In this document: positions 1 to 10,475 of the stretch, one piece after another | Layout of the letters: every line of letters starts with the position of its first letter | Numbering within the stretch: the stretch's first letter is position 1 | Source: Neodontobutis hainanensis | Taxonomy: Eukaryota > Chordata > Actinopteri > Gobiiformes > Odontobutidae | NCBI GenBank assembly: GCA_024349245.1 | Contig: JALDNG010000845.1 | Coordinates: 17,754 to 81,753 of the forward strand | Length of the DNA stretch: 64,000 nt | Reading direction: 5' to 3' | Program-made: the position numbers and the translations under genes | Notes under the pieces: generated by a model | What the model saw: the letters and a program-made list of their open reading frames with translations, nothing else | The model's database searches: none | Told to the model about the DNA's origin: nothing

Positions 1-115
1 CTTTCATTGGGTCGCCACTGAGTCATTTTCTTATTTTTTTGGGGACTTCAAATACATAATTTTTTGAATTTTGGGACCAATAAAAATTACTTTTCGCGCA
101 TGTTCACTGGGTCAA

Positions 116-167
<52 letters not shown>
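116..167. repeat. (TTA)n microsatellite
   Basis: An uninterrupted run of TTA triplets, about 17 units, ending in TAATATT. It lies just before a SINE-like fragment. Confidence 0.95.
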
Positions 168-197
168 ATATTCCGTCACACACTGGTGGTGGAGACA

Positions 198-392
198 TTG
201 CAGCCATTTGGCGCCTACAGCCTCTCTGACCACCACCAAACATTCTCACACATTTATACACCTGTGACACTGGAGGCAAGGCGGGTTAAGTGTCTTGCCC
301 AAGAACACAACAGCAGTATGAACTGGGGATAGTGGCAACTGAACCGCCAGCCTTCCGATTATAGGATGTCTGCTCTGTGCCAATGCACCTCA
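198..392 (-). mobile_element. tRNA-derived SINE fragment, minus strand
   Basis: Read on the minus strand, the stretch contains the body shared with the clearer copies at 7.8, 19.5 and 20.4 kb: the words for 'TTGGGCAAGACACTTAACCC', 'GCCTCCAGTG' and an atypical, diverged head. The tRNA-like A and B boxes are decayed here. It is assigned by similarity to the other copies in this window and is not a functional tRNA. Confidence 0.55.
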
Positions 393-405
393 TGAAAAAC
401 TCTAA

Positions 406-464
406 AGGACTTATAAAAGACAAAGGCTCAGGACTTACTTGAGTCTTTGTCTTTTACAAGTCCT
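406..464. repeat. 25-bp inverted repeat (hairpin)
   Basis: Arms 406-430 and 440-464 are reverse complements with two mismatches around a 9-base spacer. One mismatch becomes a G-U pair in RNA. It could be the remains of a small foldback or MITE element. No terminator role is expected in a vertebrate. Confidence 0.75.
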
Positions 465-1639
465 CTCAAGACATAGGACTATTAAGGTTGTCTCAAAACC
501 AGTTCCAAGGTCTGAAGTATTAGAGACTTTTCTTGTGAAATTCTCAGAGAATGCTAACTACATCTGTCTGCCATCAACATTCAACACCAACACCTCCTTC
601 TCCACTGCTGCTGTCTGACAAAAGTCAACTCCCAGCCTAAAGAAACACACTTACAAAAACAAATCAAATACAGGGAAATGACTTTTCCGCTGGAGCAGAA
701 GAAGTAATACATTTGCGGCCTGCCAACGACTGATTGATTTGTTTGGAGCAGCTTGTTTTCCCTCCTGTGTATTAATGTACCTCACATCGTACACAGGGTA
801 CAAAACAAATGTGTTGAGCCATTTCCCTCTTTTCATATTCAGAATTATTTTGAAATAAATATATGTTATCAGTCTGTTATTGGATTGTGGCGGTGCAATT
901 CTATGACTGAGGAGAATGCAGGCAAGATAGATGCTGAAAGTGACATTCCTGCTCCGCTGTAATCTTCCTATGATGTGTTTACTGGCCTGCCTCTGTCGTG
1001 TTGCTCCCCGGGAGAGTTACATTGTGCTTTTAATGGAGTGAAAGAGGAGATGTTCATTTCATCAGGATTAGGCTTAGTCTGCTGCGTCTTCAAGGAGGAT
1101 GCAGATGCGCCGCTTCAGACACGAGTACAACACACGATAGGAGGCTTTAGACTCAGTCAGGTTGTGTTCAGAGTGTAAGCTTTATTGTTCAGTTTGGGTT
1201 TAGGTTCACATCTAAAGGATGTTTTGTTCAAACAATACTTATTTTTACTGCTCAAAGTAACAGTGCCACCTACTATTCTCTTTTTCTTGGATAAGTTTAT
1301 TTCTTTAGGACAGCGTACAATGTACATTAAGCCGGAGATGGGTAGACTGGCCAGCCAGACTGCTGTCTTGTTGTAGGATTTAGTTTGGTATCATATTGAG
1401 CGCAACAATTTATTAACAAAAACAGTCAAGATGTCTGATGCATCAGAGCATTTGTTTGATACTACACTTGCCTCTGTTTCTTAAAGACCTGGACATGTCT
1501 TAAAACCACAGCACCTTCTTTCACTTTCCTAATTTTGCATCCGTGGTTTCTCTGATTGGTTTACTCAGCGAATGTTAGTTAAACTTCTAGCCTGGCCAGA
1601 AGTTCAGATGCTTCTACCAGATTATAGTTTAACAGCCGG
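465..1639. other. intergenic stretch, nothing recognised
   Basis: Short reading frames only (under 70 codons) with no signal peptide, domain motif or splice-consistent pattern that I recognise. No repeat family is recognisable by eye. Confidence 0.5.
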
Positions 1640-1752
1640 TAGGGGAAACTAGAGCGTCCGGAGGAAACCTACACAGACACAAGGATGGGAATTGAACTTA
1701 GGACTTTCTTGCTGTGAGGCAGGAGTGCTAAACACTCTGCAACCTGTGCCTT
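1640..1752 (-). mobile_element. SINE head fragment (same family as 28.0 and 59.4 kb)
   Basis: The minus strand reads GGTTGCAGAGTGTTTAGCAC, then CTCCTGCCTCACAGCAAGAA and GTTCAATTCCC. This matches the tRNA-like head (A box, then B box) of the longer SINEs at 28052 and 59422. The body is lost, so it is a truncated copy. Confidence 0.7.
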
Positions 1753-2221
1753 CAGTGACACATTTTTCCAACACATGGGTGTGATAATACTAAACAAAAA
1801 ACAGAAAGTATAGCAGCCCAAACATTGGACCCGCCAGTCATCTGTTTGGTTTTCTGTTTTCATTTCAGATGAATCGCATGACTGAATTACATTATTAGAT
1901 TGACATTTCTTTCCTGGGGCATGAAATGTGTAATGCATATACATTATTAATACTGAAACCACAATGGGTCTCAGCCACAGCACAAAGGATAGCTCAATTT
2001 GTAAACTTGCTCAGGAATATTGCTAACTACTAAGGAATGACCCAAATGTACTTAGTAGTTGCCATGAAAAAATCTGTCTAAACTCTCCCTTTAGTAGAAA
2101 AGGAAGATTGATTGGAAAGGGATCCTTACCAAAAGGAAAATGGGTTATTGGCATCCTACAATCAGCTGTACATATCCATTATCTTTTTTACATGTAAAAA
2201 TTAAATATAGTCATTAATTCA

Positions 2222-2325
2222 TTGTCTTCCACTTAGTCCTGTTAGAGGTCATGGGTGACTGCGACTATCCCAGCAACTTTTGGACAATCATCAGCACACC
2301 TACACATACATGTCTTTGGACTGTT
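2222..2325 (-). mobile_element. SINE body/tail fragment, minus strand
   Basis: The minus strand contains a diverged version of the 'GGGATAGGCTCCAGTCACCC' region seen near the 3' end of the SINEs at 28.4 and 59.7 kb, followed by the 'CCAAAGACATG' word from mid-body. The copy is old and internally deleted. Confidence 0.6.
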
Positions 2326-3594
2326 GATCCTGTAATTATCTCCACCTTGTTTATCATTGCATTGAAGAATTGTTGATATTTCTTTCATTTGCTGCTTCTG
2401 TTCTTTGTTTTTTTCTGTATGAATTTACAGTATTTTGCAAAGAAGAATAAGCCATTTCTCAGTATTACAGAGCGACGATCTTAATTGACATCAGTGTCGA
2501 CCAAATTCTCCTTTTTACCTGAAGCGAGCTGTGATTGGTCAATCTCCCACTGTGGGCTCATTATTCTCATCCATTTGAAATCCTAAAGCTAAAGTGACAC
2601 CTCAAGGTCTATTTTTTTCACAGATGATTTCTGTTACAATAAGCTGTAATTAAACTGTCAAACTAAATGCAAGAGTAAAAATCTCTGTTTAAGAATCTGC
2701 TTCAAACTCTGGTTCAGACCAAACTAGTGAACACTGGTTCTGCCTACAAAAAGTCATCCCTGTTGTTGTTTGATGGAGGTGATCATGCAAAGAAGTTTGG
2801 ATGCAAATTGGACTCAGCTTCATTTCAAACCTATTGTATCATTTGGGCTCTAATGTAAATCAACCTCAGACTACAATTAGAGGGAGCGGGGTCAAACACG
2901 TAAGCCTCAGTAAACATACATCTCCCTCAGAGTATCTTTGAAGTGTCCTCGCTGTGCGTCTGCTGCTTTGTGCTGCTCTAATATGTTCTTTCTCATCATC
3001 ACATCTGACAGAGGATTTACAGCAGAGGCAGCAGTGAGCCCAAGATAGCCAGATACCAGCGAGGCCTTGGAGGCGGAGTGAAGCTCTGAAGTAGAAGGAT
3101 CACCACAAACCGGCGACAGCAACAGAAAGAGGTTTAGAGCGAGGATATAAGGGGATTGGACCAGGAAGAGAAAGTGAACTTAAATGGCATTCTTTAGAGA
3201 GATTAGCGCTGTCTTCGGTCTGCAGGGCTGTGGACGGTTACACATGCTCCAGCAAACACATACAGGATTAGCTTTATACAGTAACAGTACAGTCAGTTCA
3301 AATCTGATGTTCTGAGCGTAACTCACACTGAAACAAAGTGCAAACATTTAGATACATTATCAATCATTTGAGTTGCAAACCGGCTACAAGGGCTAAAACT
3401 AAGATTGTATATTATTGAGTTGGTATGTTTATTTAACAATTTGAATGGTTCTTTTAAAGTTACTACAACACAACCAATATTAGGAACATCTGTTGATGCC
3501 TATATTTTTAGACCAACTTAATTATTTTGTACAACAAGCATTTTTATTTAAATTTTATTGCTGCTTGCTTGAGTTACTGTTGCTTGTATACAAC
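2326..3594. other. intergenic stretch, nothing recognised
   Basis: AT-rich DNA without recognisable coding or element structure. The 71-codon frame on the minus strand near 2.9-3.1 kb has no recognisable domain and no supporting splice or promoter context. Confidence 0.45.
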
Positions 3595-4010
3595 GTAGTG
3601 GGACTGAAGCTGGACTAGGTCCTGGTCTACATAATAATTAATAAGCATTTTCTCTTATGCGCTTATCTTTACCGTTAAACTTTAAGCTCAATGCTAATAA
3701 ATTCTCTCTTCTGTTTTTTAGCATGATTTTGTTTCTATTTAGGATATTTCACATCAGAAAACAGTAAAATACATGTACCACAACAGAACCAGGACTAAAT
3801 CCTAAACCGCACCAGGACTAAACAAAAACTAAGGATAATGAAACAGACACTAATAAAAGACTAAATACTGGTCAAATCTAAGCAATAAGCGGGGACAAAA
3901 TGAGATTCAAATGCAGGAGTAAACCAGGTTTAGATCCAGGACTAAACTCAAAGTTGGCCTAGGAATAAATGAGAAGTAAATCCAGGCCTAATGCCATAAC
4001 TAAATCCTGA
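3595..4010 (-). repeat. degenerate 'accaggactaaa' repeat cluster
   Basis: Scattered words such as ACCAGGACTAAA, CCAGGACTAAAC and TAGATCCAGGACTAAAC recur through the stretch. They are the reverse complement of the TTTAGTCCTGGT words that form the dense array at 43.0-43.8 kb, so this looks like a decayed cluster of the same simple-sequence family in the opposite orientation. Confidence 0.6.
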
Positions 4011-4146
4011 AACTGAAGTATTTGAACTACTCTAATGCAATGATTTTTATTGCCAGTTCATAAATTACAGTAAGACCAAACCCTGTTGATGCATCTTTAA
4101 AAAGAAATATAAACAAACACTATGTTTATCTTTGATCAATATGTGG

Positions 4147-4204
4147 AAAGTGTATTGTATAGATCTATAAGGTTTAAACCTTATAGATCTATACAATACA
4201 CTTT
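4147..4204. repeat. perfect 58-bp palindrome
   Basis: Two 29-base arms (4147-4175 and 4176-4204) are exact reverse complements with no spacer. The centre is GGTTTAAACC and each arm carries TATAGATCTATA. Single-stranded DNA would fold into a perfect cruciform arm. No known element ends are attached. Confidence 0.95.
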
Positions 4205-4629
4205 TACACCCTACACAATACACCCAAAAATTTGAACATTTTGCTTTTGTTTTTTTTCCACACCATGCCACTTTCTGTATTGACTCTGTGGCTGTGTTTG
4301 CCTCCTGCTGCAGAGGCTTATTCACACTTTAACGCTGACACATACCTTTCTTCACCCCAGCTGCCTCCACACCAGCAGCCCCTTTGACATTTGACACACA
4401 CCAACTTCACATGGGCTCATCGAATGCAACACGATAGCTCAGGGTGAAGCGCTAGACCAGAAAGGTACTGGCCATCAAGATTAATCAAAGCTGGGAACGA
4501 CCGGCAGGATGTTTAAGGAAATTTGTGGAAAATTAATTTTCTGAGGTTAAACTACAGAGATATGGTCTTTGTTTAATTTAGACTGTATCAGGTATGATAA
4601 ACATGAAGCTGTGTCCTAGTTTTCAGAAG

Positions 4630-5265
4630 CAAAGCTTAAGGCATCCAAAACAGATGCCCCAGCCAACTGGCTCCTCTCAATGTGGAGAAGCATTAGCTCT
4701 ACTCTGAGCTCCTCAAAGTGACCAAGCTCCTCACCCTATCTCTAAGTGACTCACTCAGCCACCCTGCGGAGAAAGCTCATTTTGGCCGCCTATATCCAGG
4801 ACTTTGTTTTTTTAGTCATGACCCAAAGCTCATGACTATAGGTGAGAGTAGGAACATAGATTGACCGGTACTTCACCACGACAGACCGGCACATTGACTG
4901 AGTAACTGCTGAAGCTGCACCAATGCTCCTTTTAACCTCCCGTTTCCTCCTTCCCTCACTCATTAACAAGACCCCAAGACACTTGAACTAGTCTACTTGA
5001 GTCGGGAGTTTTCCACCAATCTGTAGGGGGCAAGCCACCCTTTTCCGACTGAGAACCATGGGCTTGGACTTGGAGGTGCTGATTCTCATCCCAGGTTCAC
5101 ACGAGTGCTTCACACTCGGCTGCAAACCGTCCCAGTGCACACTGAAGGTCCTGGCTTGATGGAGCAAACAGGACATCATCTGCAAAAAGCAGAGACAAGA
5201 TCCTGTGGTCCCCAAACTGGACACCCTCCAGCCCCTGGCTGCGCCTAGAAATCCTGTTCATCAAG
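4630..5265 (-). mobile_element. Rex3 (RTE-clade) LINE 3' fragment
   Basis: On the minus strand this carries the C-terminal part of the reverse transcriptase region and the 3' end of a Rex3-type non-LTR retrotransposon. Shared features with the copy at 58.1-58.7 kb include 'CCTAGAAAT', the 'TACCGGTCAATCTA' stretch and the GGGGGCAAGCCAC block. The low-coordinate end (CAACTGGCTCCTCTCAATG) resembles the usual Rex3 3' tail. Frames are broken, so it is an inactive 5'-truncated copy, which is usual for target-primed LINEs. It abuts a hAT-type repeat at 5266. The family name rests on recognition of Rex3 words, not on a search. Confidence 0.75.
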
Positions 5266-5700
5266 ATAAAGATTTTTTTGTCGACTAATCTAACAATTCT
5301 TTAATTTTTTATTAATTTTATTAATCTAGTGTTTTTTTATAAAGCGGTATAAAAAGAACACTAGATTCATGCATTTTAAAAAGTAGTAAATATAAATAAA
5401 TATTAAATATTTTCAAATGAACTTAATGTTTATTACAATGTTTAATGTGATTACTTTGATTACAATGTTAATTCTATTTTAGAGAGTGTAATGAATTTGT
5501 CATCTGTCAATAAAAAGAAAGCATTTTAAACTCTTTTAACTAAGGAGATAATTCTGTTATTAACCACATACTTGTGATTATGTTATATTTAATTGGTTTG
5601 TCCCAAAATATACAAAAATCATCTAATTTGCATCGAATTGGCATACCATGTCATTATATTCTGGCAGTTATGTTTTTAAAGTACATATAGACTAACAAAT
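5266..5700 (+). mobile_element. hAT-type non-autonomous repeat, copy 1 of an inverted pair
   Basis: It begins with GTCGACTAATCTAACAATT and continues with TTAATCTAGTGTTTTTTTAT, GAGAGTGTAATGAATTTGTC, CTAAGGAGATAATT and TTTAATTGGTTTGTCC. The same ordered words occur in reverse orientation at 61.56-61.94 kb. The 'GTCGACTAATCTA' end is typical of fish hAT non-autonomous elements. There is no coding capacity. Confidence 0.65.
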
Positions 5701-6298
5701 ATATTATTATAGTTTTTTTCTGAAATTAAATTATTAAGTAACTTGAAAAGCAAAATTAGTAAACTACAGTACAACTACAACTTCTAATATACCATAACTA
5801 TAGTAAATAGTTAATATAGTATACAAATAGATCTGAGAACTATACACATGTACTGTAGGTGTTTGGTTGCATTAGCTTTATCTGTTCTTATCGTAATGGC
5901 ATAATTAGTCGTTTTTTAGAGTGTGGGACCTCTCAAAAGGCACAGCACACAGCCATCACTCTTATTACTCACGCTGCTTTGATTTGCGTATTTGCGCTGA
6001 CTATGTTTACCCCTGCCTCTCCCTCCTCTACTGGGTAGAGTGTCAGGATCAACAACACGTATTTCTCCCAAACAGATGTCACTGGAGGCCGCACTATTCC
6101 CGACCTCACTACCGCGGCCACGGCGAGTACACCCACCCTGTTAAAGTTAAAGCTTCAGGTGCTAAAGGTAAAGCCGCAGGTGCTACACGCACACGGCTTC
6201 CTTTCCCAACCTCCCCGTCACTACCATGGCCAGAGCGACTAGTTTTCTCCCATTTCTTTCACGAATGTTGGGCAAAGTGGGGGAAAAACGGTGTGTGC

Positions 6299-6470
6299 TT
6301 TATGTAGCTACAGAGAGAGGCACCAGCAGCGCCGCCGCTGTCCAAGTCTCACACGCACACTCACTTTCACTCGGCTCAAAAGACTCTAAAGGTTGATGTT
6401 CTCCATCAGAATCAGAGTCAGCCATTACTAATGCCAAAGCTTCATCACAGGTGTATTTTTTATTTGTCAT
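6299..6470 (-). pseudogene. piggyBac-like transposase N-terminal fragment
   Basis: A 57-codon minus-strand frame starts at ATG 6468-6470 and ends at TAA 6299-6301. Its start, MTNKKYTCDEALALVMADSD, has the 'YT..EAL' opening followed by an acidic SD-rich stretch (DSDSDGEH, PLESFEPSESE) that is common at the N-terminus of piggyBac/PGBD4-like transposases. The catalytic DDD domain that would follow is absent, so this is a relic. It lies between two Rex3 pieces. I did not find TTAA-flanked terminal repeats. It is less likely to be a host exon, because no splice context supports that. Confidence 0.55.
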
Positions 6471-6544
6471 TTTTGCGTTTACCAGCTCGTGGGTAGAGAA
6501 TGAGGCTTCTACTGCTGCAGCAGGTCGACTACAGGTCGACTTAC

Positions 6545-7770
6545 AGGGTCATACAGGGACCACACAGCCCTAAACAGAGGCCTCGCACCCCATACCCCCA
6601 GAGCCCCCTACCCTAGGCCTAGGATTGCGAGTCCTGCAAGGGACACAGTCAAATACTTTATCCAGATCAACAAAGCACATGTGGACTGGTTGAAACTCCC
6701 ATGAACCCTCCAGCACCCTGGAGAGGGTATAGAACTGGTCCAGTGTTCCACGACCGGGACAAAAACTGCATTGTTCCTTCTGAATCCAAGGTTTGACGAT
6801 CGGCCGCATTCTCCTCTCCAGTACTCTGGCATAGACTTTCCCAGGGAGGCTGAGCAGTGTGATCCCTCTGTAGTTGAAACACACCCTCCGATCCCCCTTC
6901 TTAAAAAGAGGGACCACCACCCCGATCTGCCAGTCCAGAGGTACTGTCCCTGACCGCCATGCGATGTTGCAGAGGCATGCCACCCAAGACAGCCCCACAA
7001 CATCCAGAGACTTGAGGAGGAGCTTCTTAACTACCTCAGTGACTTTGGCTTGGGTGATGGGCGAGTCTACCTCTGAGCCCTTGGTCTCTGCTTCCTCAGT
7101 GGAAGACGTGTTGGTGGGGTTGAGGAGATCCTCAAAGTATTCCTTCCACCGCCCAACAATGTCCCCAGTTAAAGTCAGCAGATTCCCACCTCCACTGTAA
7201 ACAGTGTTGGCAGGGCACTGCTTCCCCCTCCTGAGGTGCGAACGGTTTGCCAGAATTTCTTGGCTGACCAATAAGTCCTCTGTGGCCTCACCAAACTCTT
7301 CCCAGACCTGAGTTTATGCCTCCTCAACCACCCAGACAGCAGTATGAGTCTGATCCGGTTCCTCCTTCGCTGTTGGATCCAACTCACCACCAGGTGGTGA
7401 TCAGTTGAAAGCTCCGGGCGTTCTCCCCAATCCCACCCCTTCCAGGTGTCACATATGCTGCCCAAGTGAGCGTTGAAGTCCCCAGTGGAACGACGAAATC
7501 CCTGGTCGAACACTTACCAGTGGGTTCCAGAGCCCAAGGTGTGCGTGGAGGTGAGGCCGACTATCTCTAGTCGGTATCTCTCCACCTCCACCAAGCTCAG
7601 GCTCCTTCCCCGCCAGCGATGTGGCATTCCATGTCCCTAGCATCAGATTCCATATCCGGGGATTGGGTTGCCGAGGCTCCCACCTTTGCACCAGCCCTTT
7701 ACGGTTCCTCCTGCAAGTGGTCTTTTGATGTGGGCCCCCGTGGTGTAAGACCAGGCACCAGGCCACCAGG
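6545..7770 (-). mobile_element. Rex3 LINE fragment with endonuclease and RT remnants
   Basis: Read on the minus strand, an endonuclease start (LGTWNATSLAGKEPEL, about 7.64-7.56 kb) is followed by a linker and then reverse transcriptase sequence at 7.27-6.60 kb. The RT part includes WRSGTVPLDWQIGVVVPLFK, NYRGITLLSLPGKVYARVLE, CPGRGTLDQFYTLSRVLEG and VDLDKVFDCVP. The WQ(T/I)GVVV segment is the site used by the classic Rex3 PCR primer, which supports the family name. The order (endonuclease, RT) fits RTE-clade LINEs. The protein is split over several frames and the YADD-containing palm is missing or degraded, so it is inactive. Confidence 0.85.
6570..7271 (-). pseudogene. Rex3 reverse transcriptase, partial
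   Basis: A 233-codon open frame covers the fingers/palm start of a non-LTR reverse transcriptase, from the KKGDRRVCFNYRGITLL motif to the first palm aspartate motif (FVDLDKVFD). It ends soon after in unrelated frame sequence. The full domain is far longer and needs a later (Y/F)ADD box, which is absent, so catalysis is impossible. It is part of the Rex3 fragment that spans 6545-7770. Confidence 0.85.
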
Positions 7771-7819
7771 CACTTGCTACCTCATCATTTATGTTGTGTC
7801 AGAGAAGTAAGAGACAGAG

Positions 7820-8037
7820 CTAACTACATTTACATTTACATTTATTCATTTAGCTGAAGCTTTTATCCAAAGCGACATACATTGTTCTACAGTAATTACC
7901 AGTGTTACAGGCACTGGAGGCAAGTGTCTCGCCCAATGACACAACGACAGTTTGAACTGTGATGAGAGTTAGAATCGACCCGCCTACCTTCCAGTTGAAG
8001 GACGACCGCTCTATCCACTGAGCTACTGCCGCCTCTG
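7820..8037 (-). mobile_element. tRNA-derived SINE with L2-type tail, near-complete
   Basis: Read on the minus strand it starts GGCGGCAGTAGCTCAGTGGA (tRNA-like A box). It continues through a diverged B box region and a middle body, and ends with a diverged CGCTTTGGATAAAAGC tail and (ATGTAA)n repeats. Such a tail is recognised by L2-clade LINE machinery in fishes. Polymerase III would initiate from the internal boxes. It is a repeat copy, not a tRNA gene. Confidence 0.85.
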
Positions 8038-8039
8038 GA

Positions 8040-8512
8040 CTTTTGATTGTTCTTGTAGTTGTTAAAAGCAGTAATGGAGAGCAGTGAATTGAATACACAG
8101 CTGTCCAACCCTTATTTTACCATGATCCTGTGGTGACTGACTGCTGTCCGTGTACCTTAGTCTTTGTGATGGTCACTATATTGGAACCTGAATATGGTCT
8201 GGCAGGGCGTTCCACAGCATTAATTTTGGTTAACAATATTCTAAATTAATATTCTATCATTTTTATTTACAGGTAATACATGTTTATATTTAGATTTTTT
8301 TTATATCAGTAGACTTCACACTGATCCATATGTGCTGTTCATTCAGTCTACTGCTTACCTGTCAGATTGAGTAGTCACATATGTGGGGCCGGATCAACTA
8401 GCTTCAGAGTACAGGGCCTTGGTTTAGCCTTAAATCAACTATACAACTGATTTGAGTCTGCCTACCTGATAATTATGCCTACCATAATCATCGTTATTGG
8501 ATTTAATAATAA

Positions 8513-8543
<31 letters not shown>

Positions 8544-9677
8544 AATAATAATTTGATTGAATTATTAAAGTTATGTGGTTTTTCCTTTTAGATCTTAACC
8601 AAATAAAATTATACATTATAATGTTTTTCTGGGGATTTAGCTATTAGTATGAAACGTGTTCCACTTTCTCAGGCACCTTTGAGAACAAAACCACATTATT
8701 TGTCCATTTTTGTCATGACTCTTTTGACTACATTATTAAATCTAACATTGTGTTCAAACTGCTGTGGGACCTGTGGGAGCTTTCACCCAGTGGTGCTTTC
8801 AAACATGTTCTTTATTTATGAGCTATGATGCAAATTGATGACTTTGGAAAGTGTTATTTCCTTTGTCACAGCGGTGGTACAGCTGTCATGTTGAGTCTGT
8901 TGTCCTGCTGTTACACAGAGCCTGTTGTCCTGTGAGTGTGTACAAGCGTGTTAATGAGCCGCTCTTCCTGTTGTTGAGGAGCTGCAGTAGTTTTAAAAGA
9001 GGTGGAGCCCTGGTGTTTATGAGTTGGAGCCTGTACTTGTCTGGAGGCAGGCCGAGGCCCCCGCCAGGTCACGGTCCTGTTACTACCTTTTTGTCTTTCA
9101 GACCAGGGCTCTCTCAAACAGCCACTTTCACCATTTGTAGACTAGGTCCAATAATTTAACTAAAATAATTTTTTGTTGTGATTAATCCTTAATAAATGTT
9201 TTAGAGAGCAGAGAAAGTGTATTTTTTTAAGTTTTACAACATTTAAAATGTCTTATTTGATCTAAAACATAAAAACCTTGTCCCCAAGCCCCCCTTCCTC
9301 CTGAAGTACCAATGCAGATCAGACTTGTCAGGTTATTATCTCGTACAATCCAGGCTGGAGATTGGCATATGATTTTATATAGTGCTTTTCCACCTAGTAG
9401 GCATTCACTGCGCCCCACGTATAAGAATGTATTTACTGGGGCAAGAAGGGGCACCTCCTCCGACACTGTCCAATGCGCACAAAAGATGTTGTGTTGTGTA
9501 ATATTTTTGATATTATGTGTTTTATTTTTGTATACCTATTTAGTTATTCATTTATGCATAATGAGTTTATGTTGTGTGTATTATGGTTTATACTTATTCA
9601 TGGTTTATAATAGTAGGATTAATAGAAAAAGAAAACATAATGTCAGAGTGTATGGTTTTTACATGATAAGTTTAATG

Positions 9678-9678
<1 letters not shown>
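8040..9678. other. intergenic stretch with one microsatellite and SINE crumbs
   Basis: A degenerate (ATA)n run lies at about 8505-8552. A short piece at 9372-9412 (CTTTTCCACCTAGTAGGCA) repeats a word seen inside the SINE at 20.4 kb. The 102-codon plus-strand frame at 8851-9159 shows no recognisable domain. Nothing else was recognised. Confidence 0.5.

Positions 9679-9763
<85 letters not shown>
9679..9763. repeat. (AC)n microsatellite
   Basis: About 42 uninterrupted AC units, ending in AAGAAAG. The run causes spurious threonine/histidine or cysteine/valine frames on the two strands. Confidence 0.98.
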
Positions 9764-9764
<1 letters not shown>

Positions 9765-9789
9765 GAAAGATCTAAATTACAGATAAGAG

Positions 9790-10085
9790 ACATGTGCCTG
9801 GCACCAGAGGAGGTAAGAGTAACTGGGACATAGGTTACAAAAGAAAGGTGGGGGCCATTTGAAAGGAGGGGTCCTTGCCCCAGTGGAGATTGTTGTAAAT
9901 TGTTGTAAAGGTTGTAAATTGTTAAAACTGTCAAGTTAAAAATGTAGAAAAGGATAGTTTGAAGAGACAATCTTTGGTAGAGCTTGGGATATTCTACTCG
10001 GGTTGATGTTGTTCTGTGTTGTGATCTACGAACAATAAAGACTCTATGGCATTGGAATAATTGTGTGCTCATAATTACTTCCATT
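9790..10085 (+). mobile_element. possible retroelement LTR remnant
   Basis: The block has LTR-like composition: a purine-rich start, an AACAATAAAGACTC polyadenylation-type word near 10031, then GTGTGCTCATAATTACTTCCA. About 110 bp downstream is a Gypsy pol fragment at 10196. I do not see a matching second LTR, a target duplication or a primer-binding site, so this is only a suggestion. Confidence 0.25.
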
Positions 10086-10195
10086 GAATCGGGTGGCTGA
10101 AGGCTGAGGGGTCAGTTTCAGATCATTTTGCCAAACAGTTGCTTATCAGTGAAAATGGGGGTAGGGATGGGCGAAGAAAAGAAGAACCATTGAAC

Positions 10196-10475
10196 ATTGA
10201 CTCAACTCCTGCTTACTGCCACCCTCTGTCACAACCAACTTTCTTTACCCCTACAGGTTCTTGTGGACTCAGGGGGGCTGAACAAAACATTATTGACACC
10301 AATTTCATCCAGCAGGCTGGGATTGACACCCCTTCCCGAATCTACTCAGGTCATTTAACAGTTGTCCTAAAGACAGAGCGTTGTCGCTCCCACCACACAG
10401 GCCGAATGATTGTGCTATTGAGTTGTTCTTGGGAGATACACTTCCATCCGTTCAACTGAACGCGTTCGACTGGCA
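10196..10475 (+). pseudogene. Ty3/Gypsy pol fragment (protease to RT start)
   Basis: Two pieces in shifted frames are recognisable. The first is an aspartic protease core, with a VLVDSG active-site segment followed by AEQNIIDTNFIQQAG. About 120 bp later comes the LSLPPHRPNDCAIEL segment that precedes reverse transcriptase in Gypsy elements. The same LPPHRPYDCAID segment occurs in both full-length elements of this window. The stretch between them is deleted or diverged, so it is a dead relic of a third Gypsy lineage. Confidence 0.7.

Noticed and set aside
4988..5224. A 78-codon minus-strand frame resembling a small host protein
   Set aside because: It lies inside the Rex3 3' fragment and matches the sequence of the other Rex3 copy at 58.1-58.7 kb.
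9312..10084. Frames of 173 and 141 codons on opposite strands near 9.3-10.1 kb
   Set aside because: Both run through the (AC)n microsatellite and lack any recognisable domain.
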